64,000 bases of DNA from Myxococcales bacterium. Lineage in GTDB: Bacteria; Myxococcota_A; Polyangia; Haliangiales; Haliangiaceae. The stretch is from positions 1-64,000 of the forward strand of contig JADKKI010000015.1 in the NCBI GenBank assembly GCA_016720595.1, in the 5' to 3' direction. How positions within the stretch are numbered: the stretch's first letter is position 1; each line of letters opens with the position of its first letter. A program made the position numbers and the translations under genes. The notes beneath the pieces were generated by a model. That model was not told where the DNA came from. It saw only the letters and a program-made list of their open reading frames with translations, and searched no databases. This document shows, piece after piece, positions 1-8,732 of this stretch.

Positions 1-53
1 TGTCAGGCGCCACGTAAACTGACCCCCTCGCGCCACTAAAACTGACCCCTCCC
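1..53 (+). repeat. Left terminal inverted repeat of the IS21 element
   Basis: Begins TGTCA and contains two direct copies of an AACTGACCCC motif (near 18-27 and 42-51), the multiple transposase-binding repeats typical of IS21 ends. It aligns imperfectly with the reverse complement of 2128-2181. An AGGAGGG ribosome binding site for istA follows at about 56-62. Confidence 0.85.
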
Positions 54-69
54 GCTAGGAGGGTAAGCG

Positions 70-1335
70 ATGGATCAGACAGCAGGAAATGGGAGAGCGA
101 CGCTCACGGTCCCGATGGTGGATCCTGAGATCGTGAAGCACCTGCGGGCGCTCAAGGCGCTCGGCTGGGGTACCAAGCGCATCGCTCGCGAGTTGGGCAT
201 CGCGCGTAACAGCGTGCGGCGCTATCTGCGCGAAGGCGCAGCCGCGGAGACGCAGACACGGCCCGGTGCGTGGACGCTCGATGCAGAGCAGCAGGTGGCC
301 GCACGCGCGCTGCTCGACGGCCCGGCCGCCGGCAATGGCGTCGTCGTGCAGCGACTGCTCGCCGACGGCAGGTCGTCAGCGCCGTCCGGACGGTGCGGCG
401 CGTGCTCGCGCCGCATCCGCCAGACCAAGCGCGCAGCCGAGCTCGCGACCGTACAGTTCGAGACCGCCTGGGCGCAGATGCAGATCGACTTCGGCGAGAA
501 GTGGATCGTCATCGCGGGCGCGCGGACCAAGGTCCACATGTTCGTGGCCGTGCTCGGCTACTCGCGGCGGATCTTCGTGCGTGCCTCGTTGAGTCAGCGA
601 CAGGACGATTGGCGTGAGGGACTCGCCGGCGCGTTCGTACGCTTGGCGGCGTTATCACCCGCAAGATCCTGATCGATCGCGCGGGTGCGCTGGTCATCGG
701 CGAAGACCGCGAGACCGGCACGGCTCGTGTTCACCCGGCGTTCGCCGCGTTCTGCAAGGACTGGGGCGTCGAGGTCTCGGCGTGTCGACCGTATCGAGCA
801 CGCACCAAAGGCAAGACCGAGTCGGGCGTCGGCTACGTGAAGCGCAATGCGATCGCGGGGCTCTCGTTCACGAGCTTCGCCGCGCTCGAGGCGCACCTCG
901 CGGACTGGATCGTCGGCGCCGACCAGCGCATCCACGGCACGACTCACGAGCGTCCGTGCGATCGCTTCGATCGGGACGAGCGAGCCGCATTTCTGCCGTT
1001 GCCGTCATCGGTGATTCCAGTGCGCGAGCGCCGGATCAGCCGACGATAAGCTGCCACCGACTGCTGTCGGCATCGACACGATTCACTCACAGCGTCCCGC
1101 ATCGCCTGGTGCGCTGCACGGTGGATGTACTCGTCAGGAGCTTGAGGAATTCGTGGTCTTCGATGGCCGCATCGAGGTCGCGCGTCACCGCCGGCACACG
1201 CGGGCGCATCGGCGTGACAAATCCACGCCACTGAGGGCATCTTCCGGCAGCGCGAGCGAGGCCGGGGTCATTGCCAGTTCGCCGATCGATCGCAGCCTCG
1301 TAGTTTACGCCGCCTGCATCGGAGGTGCGGCGTGA
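70..1335 (+). pseudogene. istA: istA, IS21 transposase (frameshifted)
   Basis: Remnant of the IS21 DDE transposase. The start is ATG at 70 behind AGGAGGG. The N-terminus has a helix-turn-helix ('GWGTKRIARELGIARNSVRRY'), then the first catalytic block 'MQIDFGEKW' near 480-505. The reading frame leaves at about 370, returns at about 420, and is lost again near 640. The second half is read in other frames: a piece around 650-1049 contains 'RPYRARTKGKTESG' with the catalytic glutamate region, and further family-like sequence ('VPHRLVRCTVDVLV') continues to the stop at 1333-1335. At least four shifts are needed to restore the protein, so this is true decay rather than one sequencing error. Confidence 0.88.
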
Positions 1336-2133
1336 CCGAGATCGTGAGAGCACGCGTCGAAGAGCGGCTGATCAAGCTCCGCCTCGGTGCCGTCGCGCAG
1401 CGGCTCGATGGGATCCTGTCGCAGGCCGCACGCACCGAGCCGACGTTTCTCGACTTCCTCGGCCCAGATCCTGACCGAGGACCGAGGCCAAGCAGAAGAA
1501 GCGCGTCGCCATACAGAAGGCATCAGATCAGCACTTCCCGACGGTGAAGACGCTCCGAAGGGATTTCGACTTCAAGTTGCAGCTCGGATCGATGGGAAGC
1601 TGGTGCCCGAGCTCGCGACGGACAGTTCATCGCGGGCGCCGAGAACATTCTGATATTCCGGCCGCCAGGCATCAGCAAGACGCCCCTCGCGATCGCGCTC
1701 GGCCCGCGCCGCCAAGTGGAAGCAGGGCATTCGGTGCTGTTCATGACCCGCTGACGTCGCTGCTAGCCGCACTCTCGCCAATGCCACAGAGTCGAAGGCT
1801 CGCCGACCAGATCGGCATTCTACGCCAAGCCAAGAAGCTGCTCATGGTCGGCGAAGCTCAGCTCTCACTCGAAGCAGACCGCCCGTGACTACTTCCAGCT
1901 CATCAGCCGCCGCTACAGCGAGGCAGCATGCTCATCACCACCAACCAGACCATCACGCAGTGGAGCCATATCTTCGGCGACGAGATGATCGCCTCAGCAG
2001 TCCTCGACCCGCCGTGCTCCACCACAGCCATGTCCTGGTGATCCAGGGCGACGAAAAGCTTCAGAAACTACGACAGAAACAGGCCCGCGGGCTTCTCGGC
2101 TCCGAACAAGACCAACCCACTGAACATGGGTGA
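1332..2133 (+). pseudogene. istB: istB, IS21 helper ATPase (frameshifted)
   Basis: Starts at a GTG overlapping the istA stop, the usual IS21 coupling. The first 46 residues ('MTEIVRARVEERLIKLRLG' onward) are IstB-like and in frame. After about 1470 the family sequence is scattered over all three frames: 'RDFDFKLQ' near 1560, 'QFIAGAENILIF' near 1625, an altered Walker A 'RPPGISKTPLAIALG' near 1655 in place of GPPGxGKT, and 'LHHSHVLVIQGDE' near 2020-2055. Loss of Walker A glycines plus multiple frameshifts means no ATPase function. Confidence 0.85.
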
Positions 2134-2181
2134 GGTCAGAATTAGCCAGCGCGCGAGGTCAGTTCTTAATGGCGTTTGACA
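2128..2181 (-). repeat. Right terminal inverted repeat of the IS21 element
   Basis: Read on the minus strand it begins TGTCA and shares the CGCCA, AACTGACC, TCGCG and CTGACC blocks with bases 1-53 in the same order. This fixes the right boundary of the element at 2181. Confidence 0.85.
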
Positions 2182-2654
2182 GGCGCGGCCCTCTCGCAAT
2201 GACGCGGCCGAACCGTCGGTGCTCGCGCGGTGCCTCCAGGCCTGAGCGCGCGGCGCTCGCGGAAGGACCGGAGGGAAGCCCACCCGTCTGCACCACTGGA
2301 TCACTGCGCTTCCACCGCGACGTCCGACGGCCGGACACGTGCGAGGACGGTGATCGAACTTCAGTCCCGGCGGGGACTGGATCGCGGTTCTCGACGAGAA
2401 ATCGACCGATTCTCGCGTCGCCGTGTCGCTTTGTGCTTGACGGAAATTCGCGAGCGTCGGGAGTGCGCTCGACGTGGGCGCCGATCCTGTGGTCGAGGAC
2501 GCGCTCTCGTGCGCGCTGCGCGAAGACGGCGCCATCGATCGATCGTCGTCGGGTCGCGGGCCCCCGGTGCGCGCAGAGCGCAGCAGAGAGCCTCCGAAAC
2601 CCCGGTGGTAGAAGTGATCGTGCGCGTGACAACCCACGCGTGTAGGAGGTCGCC
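2182..2654. other. Region between IS element and HNH gene, no convincing gene
   Basis: About 470 bases with overlapping open frames on both strands but no recognisable protein, no good start and none of the family-like sequence seen in neighbouring genes. It contains the hairpin at 2362-2379. The segment around 2515-2535 (GAAGACGGCGCCATC) resembles one at 3804-3819 downstream of the HNH gene (GAAGAACGGCGCCATC), so similar sequence lies on both sides of that gene. Confidence 0.5.
2362..2379. repeat. Hairpin upstream of HNH gene
   Basis: CAGTCCC and GGGACTG form a perfect 7-bp stem around a GGCG loop. An almost identical hairpin (loop TGCG) sits just after the HNH gene at 3746-3763. Confidence 0.7.
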
Positions 2655-3737
2655 GTGTTCGATAGCGCTGCTACGCAGGAGTTTCAGACCCAGCTCGCCG
2701 ATGCCTATGCAGTCACGTGCCGCGAGCGCGACTGGATCAAGCTGCACGAGGAGATCACGTCCGTCGGCAAACAGATCGTCTGTCTCGAGGCGCGCGAGGT
2801 CGAGCTGCTGCTCGAGGCCGAAGAGACCAAGCTCTACCGCCGCATGGGGTTCCCCACGATCTATGCGTACATCGAGGGCGTGCTGCAGCACTCGCATCAC
2901 GTGGCGACCGAGCGAATGCGCGTGGCGCACGAGCTGATCGAGCTGCCGGGGATCGCCGAGCAGTTCCGGGCGGGGGAGCTGGCGTGGACCAGCGTGCGGG
3001 AGCTGACCCGCGTGGCGACGCGCAAGACCGAAGATGCCTGGCTCGATGCGGCTGAGGGCAAGCTCTCGACGGACGTCCAGCAGCTGGTGCGGGGGAAGGC
3101 CAAAGGCGACCTGCCGGGTGATCCGGCGGACCCGAAGAAGATCCGGCACCGCATCGTGCTCGACGGCATCTCCGAGGAGTCGATGATGCTGTTCAAGCTG
3201 GCCAAGAACACCGCGGCGGATGCGAAGGGCGGGACGTGCACCGACGACGAGCTTGTGCGTGCGCTCGCCGCCGGTGTGCTCGATCCGTCCGGGGGGACGC
3301 CGCAGGGCAAGCCCCGGCATCAGATCGCGACCACGACATGCCGCGCGTGCAAGCAAGCGCACCGTGTGGGCGCCGGGATGGAGGTCGGTGTCTCGGCCGC
3401 GGAGCTGGAGCGCGTGCGCTGCGACTCGGAGGACATCGGCGATCTCGAGCGCGAGGAGCCAGGACGCAAGCTGCAGAAGTCGATCCCCGATGCCACGCGC
3501 AGGAAGGTCTTCGTACGCGACAAGTGCCGATGCATCGTGCCCGGGTGTCGCTCCACCAGGTTCCTGGAGGTGCACCACATCAGGCCGCGCGCCGAGGGTG
3601 GAGGCCACGAGCTGACCAATGTCTGTGTCTTGTGCGACGCGCATCATCTCCAGCTCCACGAGGGTGTGATCGCGATCCGGGGCCTCGCGCCCGATCAGCT
3701 GGTGTTCGAGCTGCCGCTCGCGCACGGCGGAGGCTGA
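2655..3737 (+). CDS. HNH endonuclease of the DUF222/13E12-like type
   Basis: A 360-residue protein that starts at GTG 2655 behind a strong AGGAGGT at 2644-2650. The N-terminal two thirds is helical with the layout of DUF222/13E12-repeat HNH proteins. The C-terminus is a zinc-type HNH nuclease domain: 'CIVPGC' followed by 'FLEVHHIRPRAEGG', then 'NVCVLCDAHH' (about residues 291-335), giving the two Cys pairs, the HH dyad and the Asn/His of the fold. A further Cys pair ('CRACKQ') lies near residue 230. Such genes are often multicopy and occur near mobile DNA; the specific substrate is unknown. It lies 470 bases from a dead IS21 copy and between paired hairpins. Confidence 0.85.
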   Translation: MFDSAATQEFQTQLADAYAVTCRERDWIKLHEEITSVGKQIVCLEAREVELLLEAEETKLYRRMGFPTIYAYIEGVLQHSHHVATERMRVAHELIELPGIAEQFRAGELAWTSVRELTRVATRKTEDAWLDAAEGKLSTDVQQLVRGKAKGDLPGDPADPKKIRHRIVLDGISEESMMLFKLAKNTAADAKGGTCTDDELVRALAAGVLDPSGGTPQGKPRHQIATTTCRACKQAHRVGAGMEVGVSAAELERVRCDSEDIGDLEREEPGRKLQKSIPDATRRKVFVRDKCRCIVPGCRSTRFLEVHHIRPRAEGGGHELTNVCVLCDAHHLQLHEGVIAIRGLAPDQLVFELPLAHGGG

Positions 3738-3745
3738 ACAGGGAT

Positions 3746-3763
3746 CAGTCCCTGCGGGGACTG
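3746..3763. repeat. Hairpin immediately downstream of HNH gene
   Basis: CAGTCCC-TGCG-GGGACTG begins 8 bases after the HNH stop codon. It matches the 2362-2379 hairpin except for one loop base. It could act as a transcription terminator stem (no T-run follows) or be part of a repeated unit framing the gene. Confidence 0.65.
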
Positions 3764-3899
3764 GTGTGGTGGTCTCGGCGATCTGTGACAACTCCAGAGC
3801 TGAACGAAGAACGGCGCCATCCTCGGCGCCGGGCGTTCGACCCCGATCGCGGCTCGTGGAAATCCATCCCGTGTGTGCGCGAGCGCGCGGGTCGGACGG

Positions 3900-4147
3900 C
3901 GGGTCTAACCACGACCCAGCTCCGCGATAGCTCCACCGAGCCCGGCGTCCAGCCGAGCTGTACCGTGACGGTCGAGCGCGACGGTGTGGAGCAGCCCGTG
4001 CCGCTGGGCTCGGCGTACGGTCCGTGCTTCGAGGTGGCGGCCGATGCTGTCGCCTGCACTGGCACGAGCGATCACCTGCGGATCGTCGTCCACGATCCTT
4101 CCACCCGTCCGATCGCCATCGTCCGCGCGCGCAGCGAGGTTCCGTGA
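3900..4147 (+). pseudogene. Orphan 3' fragment of an unidentified gene
   Basis: The frame ending at the TGA at 4145-4147 shows the genome's strong G/C third-position bias for at least 65 codons (residues such as 'CTVTVERDGVEQPVPLG' and 'HLRIVVHDPSTRPIAIV'). No start codon with a ribosome binding site precedes it, and the frame upstream of about 3900 looks like non-coding translation. I read it as the surviving C-terminus of a beta-rich, probably exported protein with two or three cysteines, cut off at its 5' end. Family unknown. Confidence 0.45.
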
Positions 4148-4364
4148 GTAGAGCCTGGCCGGAGATTCGCCGCCTCATCGAGCGGACGTCTGAGCGTTGA
4201 CGTAGAGGTTGACGTTTGAGGTGGTCGTGATCGTGGACGTTGAGGGCGACGGCGGCGTGGACCTCGGCGTTCGGCCGTTGACGGTTCCGGAACAGGACGC
4301 CCGCTCGAGGTCACCGCCAAGATCCGCTCGGAGTTCGCGGATCCCGGAGCTCCGGTCTGCCTCC
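4148..4364. other. Non-coding spacer with degenerate GTTGACG-type repeats
   Basis: No gene seen. Around 4190-4290 short units such as GTTGACGTAG, GTTGACGTTT, GTGGACGTTGAG and GTTGACGG recur, a low-complexity pattern resembling a decayed tandem repeat. It separates the orphan fragment from the convergent sulfite oxidase gene. Confidence 0.4.
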
Positions 4365-5416
4365 TCAGCCAGCGCTGACCGTGACGGTGATCGGCCGCAC
4401 GTGATGGATCACGTACGCACCCGACAGCGGATCGTGCGCAACTGGCTGGGGCCGCCCGGCGGACGAGGTCGCTCGCGCGGCGAGCTGATACTCGCCTGCG
4501 TGGTCGGCGATCCACGTGCACTCCCACCGCGTCCACGAGTACGGGGCGTGCGGCCCGACAAGCTCGGCGTCGCGCCAGCTCGCGCCGCCATCGGTGGTCA
4601 CCTCGACGCGCGCCACGGCATCGAGGCCCGCCCACGCCAGGCCGAACACGCGGTGGCGGCCAGGCGAGAGGACCGCGCCGCCCGCCGGCCGAGGATCTCG
4701 GACTTCACGACCATCGGGCCGATCGAGACCCGCTCGATCCCGGCGGCGGTCGCGCGTCGCACCGTGTAGTGCTCGGTCTGGTAGTAGCCCTCGAACGGCT
4801 TCGCGAGCACGCGGATCCGATGGAGCCACTTGACCGAGGCCACGCCGTACCAGCCCGGGACCAGCAGCCGCAGCGGGAAGCCGTGACTCGGCGTGAGCAG
4901 CTCGCCGTTCATCCGCGTCGCGAGCAGCGTGTCGGGGCGGAGCGCCACGTCGAGCGGGAGCGCGCGCTCGAACGCCATCGGCTCGGGATGATCGGGCTCG
5001 GTGCCGCGGTCCGCACCCTCGAACAGCACCTCGACCGCGTTCGGCTGGAGCCCGGCGCGCGCGAGCACGAGGTGGAGCGGCACGCCCGTCCATTCGGCGT
5101 GACCGACAGCGCCCGAGCCCCACTGCACGCCGGGCACCGGCTCCGCGAGCTGGGTCCGGCCGTTGCCGGCACACTCGATCGTCGCGAGCACGCTGCGCTC
5201 CTCGAGGAGCGCGAGCTCGTCCCAGCTCCAGGTCGCGGGGCGATCGACGCAGCCTTCGATCTGCAGGCGCCAGCTCGCGAGGTCGATGGCGGGGACCGGG
5301 AAGTGGTTGCGCACGAACATGAGCCGGGTCGGCGTGACCCAGCCGTGCAGGCGAGCGAGTGGCGTCTCGCTGTTCTCCGGAACCGCCGTGATGATCTTCC
5401 GCTCGTCGATGGTCAC
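4365..5416 (-). pseudogene. Sulfite-oxidase-family molybdopterin protein, one frameshift
   Basis: Reads from an ATG at 5416 as a molybdopterin-binding oxidoreductase. 'ATIECAGNGR' carries the molybdenum-ligand cysteine, and 'SHGFPLRLLVPGWYG' and 'SVKWLHRIRVL' are typical sulfite oxidase signatures. At about 4685-4695 the frame is lost inside a GGCCGGCGGGCGGCG run. The C-terminal Mo-co dimerisation domain ('HRVFGLAWAGLDAVARVEV', 'SWTRWECTW') continues in another frame to the stop at 4365. The 1052-base span is two short of a whole number of codons. Apart from this it is well preserved, so a sequencing indel is as likely as a real mutation. The expected reaction is oxidation of sulfite to sulfate. 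It is divergent from a persulfide dioxygenase gene, which makes sulfite. Confidence 0.85.
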
Positions 5417-5503
5417 GTCGCGTCACCCTAAGCGAGGGCGCATCGCGCGTGCAATCGCCTCACGACCGGTTGCATCGCACGCTCGCCTGATCGACGCTGG
5501 GGC

Positions 5504-6544
5504 GTGCTGTTCGAACAGATCCGCAGTGGTGGCTGCCTGTCGTACCTGATCGGATGTGACAAGCGATGCGCGGCGATCCTCGTCGATCCACACCTCGACC
5601 AGATCGATCGGTACCTCGCGCTGACCTCCGACCGCGGGATGCGCGTGCACTACGTCGTGGAGACCCACACGCACGCCGATCACTTCTCCGCAGCGCGCGA
5701 GCTCGGACAGCGGCTCGATGCGCGCGTGGTGATGCACCGGCTGTCGGCCGCGCCGTTCGCGAGCGTGCGCGTCGATGACGGGGAATCCCTGCTGGTGGGC
5801 AACCTGCGTGTCCGCGTGCTCCACACGCCGGGCCACACCGAGGATTCGATGAGCCTCGTCTGCGAGGACCGCGTGCTCACCGGCGATACGCTGCTGATCG
5901 GAGGCACGGGGCGCACGGATCTGCCGACCGGTGATCCCGATGCGCTCTACGACAGCCTGTTCGGCAAGCTGCTCGGGCTCGGCGATGCGATGAAGGTCTA
6001 CCCCGCGCACGACTACAAGGATCGGCAGTTCACGACGATCGGCGACGAGAAGGCCGCCAACCCGCGGCTCCAGCGCACCGATCGTGCGGAGTTCGTGGCG
6101 CTCATGCGCGGGCTCGATCTCAAGATGCCGGACCACCTCACCGAGGCCCTGCGGACCAACCGCTCCGGCGGCAAGACCGTGGCGCAGCTGATCGGCGAGG
6201 CGTCGAAGGAGATCTCGTTCATGGGGCTCGAGGAGGTGCGCACCCGCGTGGAGCAGGGCGAGCTGCTCGTGCTCGACGTGCGCGAGACCGACGCGTACGC
6301 CGCGGGCCACATCCCGAAGGCGCGCCACATCCCGCGCGGGCAACTCGAGCTGCGCGTCGACAAGGTGCTGCCCGATCCCAGCGCGCGCGTCGTCGTCTAC
6401 TGCCAGTACGGCAAGATCTCCACGCTCGCTGCCGCCACGCTCCGCACGATGGGGTTCACGCGGGCGGTCGCGCTCGACGGTGGCTACGAGGCGTGGCGCA
6501 AGGCCGAGTTCCCCACCGAGACCGCGCCCGCGCCGGCGGCGTGA
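5504..6544 (+). CDS. Persulfide dioxygenase (ETHE1-like)-rhodanese fusion
   Basis: 346 residues in two domains. Residues 1-230 are a metallo-beta-lactamase fold of the ETHE1/persulfide dioxygenase type: 'THTHADH' at 54-60, 'HTPGHTEDS' and 'LTGDTLLIGGTGRTD', with 'YPAHDY' supplying the last iron ligands. Residues about 240-340 are a rhodanese domain with catalytic Cys300 in 'VVYCQYGKIS'. Family knowledge: ETHE1 oxidises glutathione persulfide to sulfite, and fused rhodaneses move sulfane sulfur between thiols. The start is GTG 5504. The gene shares an 87-base divergent intergenic with the sulfite oxidase, which would consume its product. Confidence 0.92.
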   Translation: MLFEQIRSGGCLSYLIGCDKRCAAILVDPHLDQIDRYLALTSDRGMRVHYVVETHTHADHFSAARELGQRLDARVVMHRLSAAPFASVRVDDGESLLVGNLRVRVLHTPGHTEDSMSLVCEDRVLTGDTLLIGGTGRTDLPTGDPDALYDSLFGKLLGLGDAMKVYPAHDYKDRQFTTIGDEKAANPRLQRTDRAEFVALMRGLDLKMPDHLTEALRTNRSGGKTVAQLIGEASKEISFMGLEEVRTRVEQGELLVLDVRETDAYAAGHIPKARHIPRGQLELRVDKVLPDPSARVVVYCQYGKISTLAAATLRTMGFTRAVALDGGYEAWRKAEFPTETAPAPAA

Positions 6545-6550
6545 TCGCGG

Positions 6551-6621
<71 letters not shown>

Positions 6622-6647
<26 letters not shown>

Positions 6648-7533
6648 CGCTCCATCCACCACCGCCACTGCTGCTGCTGCTGCCACCTCCGCCACTCCAG
6701 CCGCTGCTGCTCGACGACCACGAGCTGCGCCGCGAGTTGTTCGAGCTCATCAGCACGATCGCCGCGATGTAGAGCACCCCGCCGATGATCAGGAGCACGC
6801 ACCACAGGGTCTCGAGCCACACGGGGCGGTCGGGCTCCATCGCGTTCGCGGTGAGGGTGGCCCGCCGCGCGACGCGCATCCGCGCCCACAGGAACGCTCC
6901 GAGCAACAAGCCGCCGCCGCCGAGCAGCACGGCGATCAGCACCGACGAGTCCCGCTTCCGAGGCGGCGGCTCGTACGTGGGCTCGTACGCGGGCTGGGGC
7001 GCGACCTCGACGGCCGTGACGGGCGGCGTGACGGCCGGGTTCGGCTCGTCGACCTGCGGGTGCGGGCTCTCGAGATCCGCGGCGACCCCGCCGACGCCAT
7101 TGCGGACCTCGGTGATCACCGCGCGGATGCCGCCGGTGTAGTCGCTCGAGCGGAGGTAGCCCTTGATGTTGTCGAGGATCGACTGTGCGCGCGCATCGGG
7201 GAACTTCGCGCGCAGCGGATCGGAGACCTCGAGGCGACTCTTGCGATCCTTGACCGCGAGCACGAACACCGCCGCCGGCGTGGTGCCGGTGGCCCAGCCC
7301 TTCGCACGCTTGCGCGCATAGGCCTCGATCGTCTGGCCCCCGGTCGAGTTGATGACGATCACCGCGAGGTCCACGCCCTGCGTGCGCAGCGTACGCAGCT
7401 CGTCCTCGAGTGCCGGCTCGTCTGCATCGGGCACGACCTTCGCGGCATCCTCGAGAGGGTGCTCCTGCGTGGCGCCGGCGTGCGCGACCACCGTCCACGC
7501 GGCGAGCAGCAGCGCGGCGAGCCACGCCTTCAC
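6622..7533 (-). CDS. TPM-domain membrane protein with Gly/Ser-rich tail
   Basis: 303 residues from a GTG at 7533 that overlaps the stop of the upstream gene (GTGA), so the two are translationally coupled. It has a signal peptide ('AWLAALLLAAW'), then a TPM/YgcG-like domain (about residues 25-150, with 'LRTQGVDLAVIVIN' and 'GGIRAVITEV'), a Pro-rich linker, and two transmembrane helices ('VLIAVLLGGGGLLLGAFLW' and 'LWCVLLIIGGVLYIAAIVL'). The Ser/Gly/Trp-rich tail ends at the triplet repeat. TPM proteins are implicated in photosystem repair or membrane protein maintenance in other phyla; the role here is unknown. Confidence 0.75.
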
Positions 7534-7955
7534 GACGCGGCTCCATCGCCGAGCTCGTTGCCGTGACGGTCGGGCCCAGCGCAGCGCACGGTGAGGACGC
7601 GGCCGAGCGCGGCGATCGCGGCGCAGATCGTGGCGGTCTGATCGTCGTTGGCACCTGCCGCGAGCGCGTCGAACACGGGCTTCCAGGTGGCGGAGTCGCT
7701 GCCACCCTCGATGCCGGTGCCGGCCCACACGGCGGCCGCGCGATTGATCGTGGCGAGGTAGAGCAGGACGCCGGTGTGCTCGGCGGTCTTGTCGACACCG
7801 AGCTTGCCGAACAGCTTCGCGGCGCGCTTGAGCGGATCGCCGAAGGTGCGCGGCTCGACGTGCACCACGATCTCGCCACGGTGCCCGACCTCCGCGGCCT
7901 TGATCGCCTCCGAGATCCGCGTTCGATCCGCTGGGGTCAGGACGAGGCTACTCAC
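7530..7955 (-). CDS. TPM-domain protein
   Basis: 141 residues without a signal peptide, resembling the cytoplasmic small TPM/YgcG-family partner that often accompanies the membrane-anchored TPM protein. 'HRGEIVVHVEPRTFGDPLKR' and 'TAEHTGVLLYLA' follow the family pattern of a basic/acidic strand then 'NGVLLYL'. Its stop overlaps the GTG of the downstream TPM membrane gene, forming a two-gene unit. No enzyme activity can be assigned from sequence alone. Confidence 0.72.
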   Translation of the reverse strand: MSSLVLTPADRTRISEAIKAAEVGHRGEIVVHVEPRTFGDPLKRAAKLFGKLGVDKTAEHTGVLLYLATINRAAAVWAGTGIEGGSDSATWKPVFDALAAGANDDQTATICAAIAALGRVLTVRCAGPDRHGNELGDGAAS

Positions 7956-7973
7956 CCACCGAGTGTAGTCGGG

Positions 7974-8732
7974 TTAGTTCTTCGCGTCGTCGTCGTCGTC
8001 GCTTCGCGGCGGCGGCGCGGCCTCGCGCTGCGCCGGCAGCTCGCGGGGTGGCAGCAGCTCGGGCTCGATATCGACGGGCGCGGCCATGAAGATCGCCGCA
8101 TCGAGCTTCTTGAAGTCGCGCTTCTTGTACCAGCTCAGCGCGCGCTCGTTGTTCTCGGCGACCTCGAGGACGAGGTGGTTGAGGCCGTGCACGCGCGCGA
8201 GGTGCTGCAGCTGCTCCATCGCGAACGAGCCCACGCCGCGGCCGTGCCACTGCGGGTGCACGGCGAGCTCGTCGATGAACAGCGGCCGCATGTCGCGCTT
8301 CTCGAAGTAGCGCGGGTTGATCCAGTTGTCGGAGCCCGTGACCTCGTAGCTGCACTCGGCGTACGCCACGATGTCGCCATCGACCTCGAACAGGAGCTGC
8401 TCGATGCCCTCCTCCTCGTAGATCTCCTCGAACCGATTCCTCGAGCGCGGGCGCTGGTACTCGACCGTCTCGGCGTTGACGTCGCGGAACGACAGCTTGA
8501 GGAAGTCCCACACCCGTCCGATGTCGCGCCGGTTCATGTGGCGGACATTGATCAGCGGCTTGGGCTCCGCCTTCTTCTTGCGGCGCGCGGGCTTCTCGCC
8601 GTTGGCCGCTGGTTTGGCCGCCGGCTTGCCCGCTGCCTTCGCCGCCGGCTTGCCCGCTGACTGCGGACGTGCGACCTCGGACGCAGGCGAGGCTTGGCCC
8701 GCCGTCTTCCGTGGGGTGCGCTTGCGCGCCAT
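7974..8732 (-). CDS. GNAT acetyltransferase with Lys/Ala-rich N-terminal tail
   Basis: I chose the ATG at 8732 (MARKR); TTG 8741 is possible. Residues 1-60 are a Lys/Ala/Pro-rich tail with 'GKPAAKAAGKPAAKPAA' repeats, similar to histone-H1-like tails. Residues about 65-220 are a GNAT fold: 'FIDELAVHPQWHGRGVGS' carries the acetyl-CoA pyrophosphate loop (GRGVGS), and 'VLEVAENNERALSWYKKRDF' is the usual motif B. A short Pro/Asp-rich acidic tail follows. The substrate is unknown; the basic tail could bind nucleic acid or membranes. Confidence 0.82.
   Translation of the reverse strand: MARKRTPRKTAGQASPASEVARPQSAGKPAAKAAGKPAAKPAANGEKPARRKKKAEPKPLINVRHMNRRDIGRVWDFLKLSFRDVNAETVEYQRPRSRNRFEEIYEEEGIEQLLFEVDGDIVAYAECSYEVTGSDNWINPRYFEKRDMRPLFIDELAVHPQWHGRGVGSFAMEQLQHLARVHGLNHLVLEVAENNERALSWYKKRDFKKLDAAIFMAAPVDIEPELLPPRELPAQREAAPPPRSDDDDDAKN

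Larger units (their letters stand above)
1..2181 (+). mobile_element. Decayed IS21-family insertion sequence
   Basis: The element starts with TGTCA at base 1 and ends with TGACA at 2181. The terminal regions are inverted repeats holding two spaced copies of an AACTGACC-type motif each, the usual architecture of IS21 ends. Between them lie the two expected genes in the expected order, istA (transposase) then istB (helper ATPase), with istB starting at a GTG that overlaps the istA stop. Both genes are broken by several frameshifts and the istB Walker A motif is mutated, so the copy is non-autonomous. The left end coincides with the first base of the window, so target-site duplication cannot be checked. 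Confidence 0.9.

Noticed and set aside
2361..4178. 605-codon open frame on the minus strand
   Set aside because: Mirror of the HNH gene, which has a strong ribosome binding site and clear domain motifs on the plus strand.
4365..5426. Reading the 353-codon minus-strand frame as the whole sulfite oxidase
   Set aside because: Only its last third is real protein; the catalytic N-terminal domain is in the frame starting at 5416, so a frameshift must be invoked.
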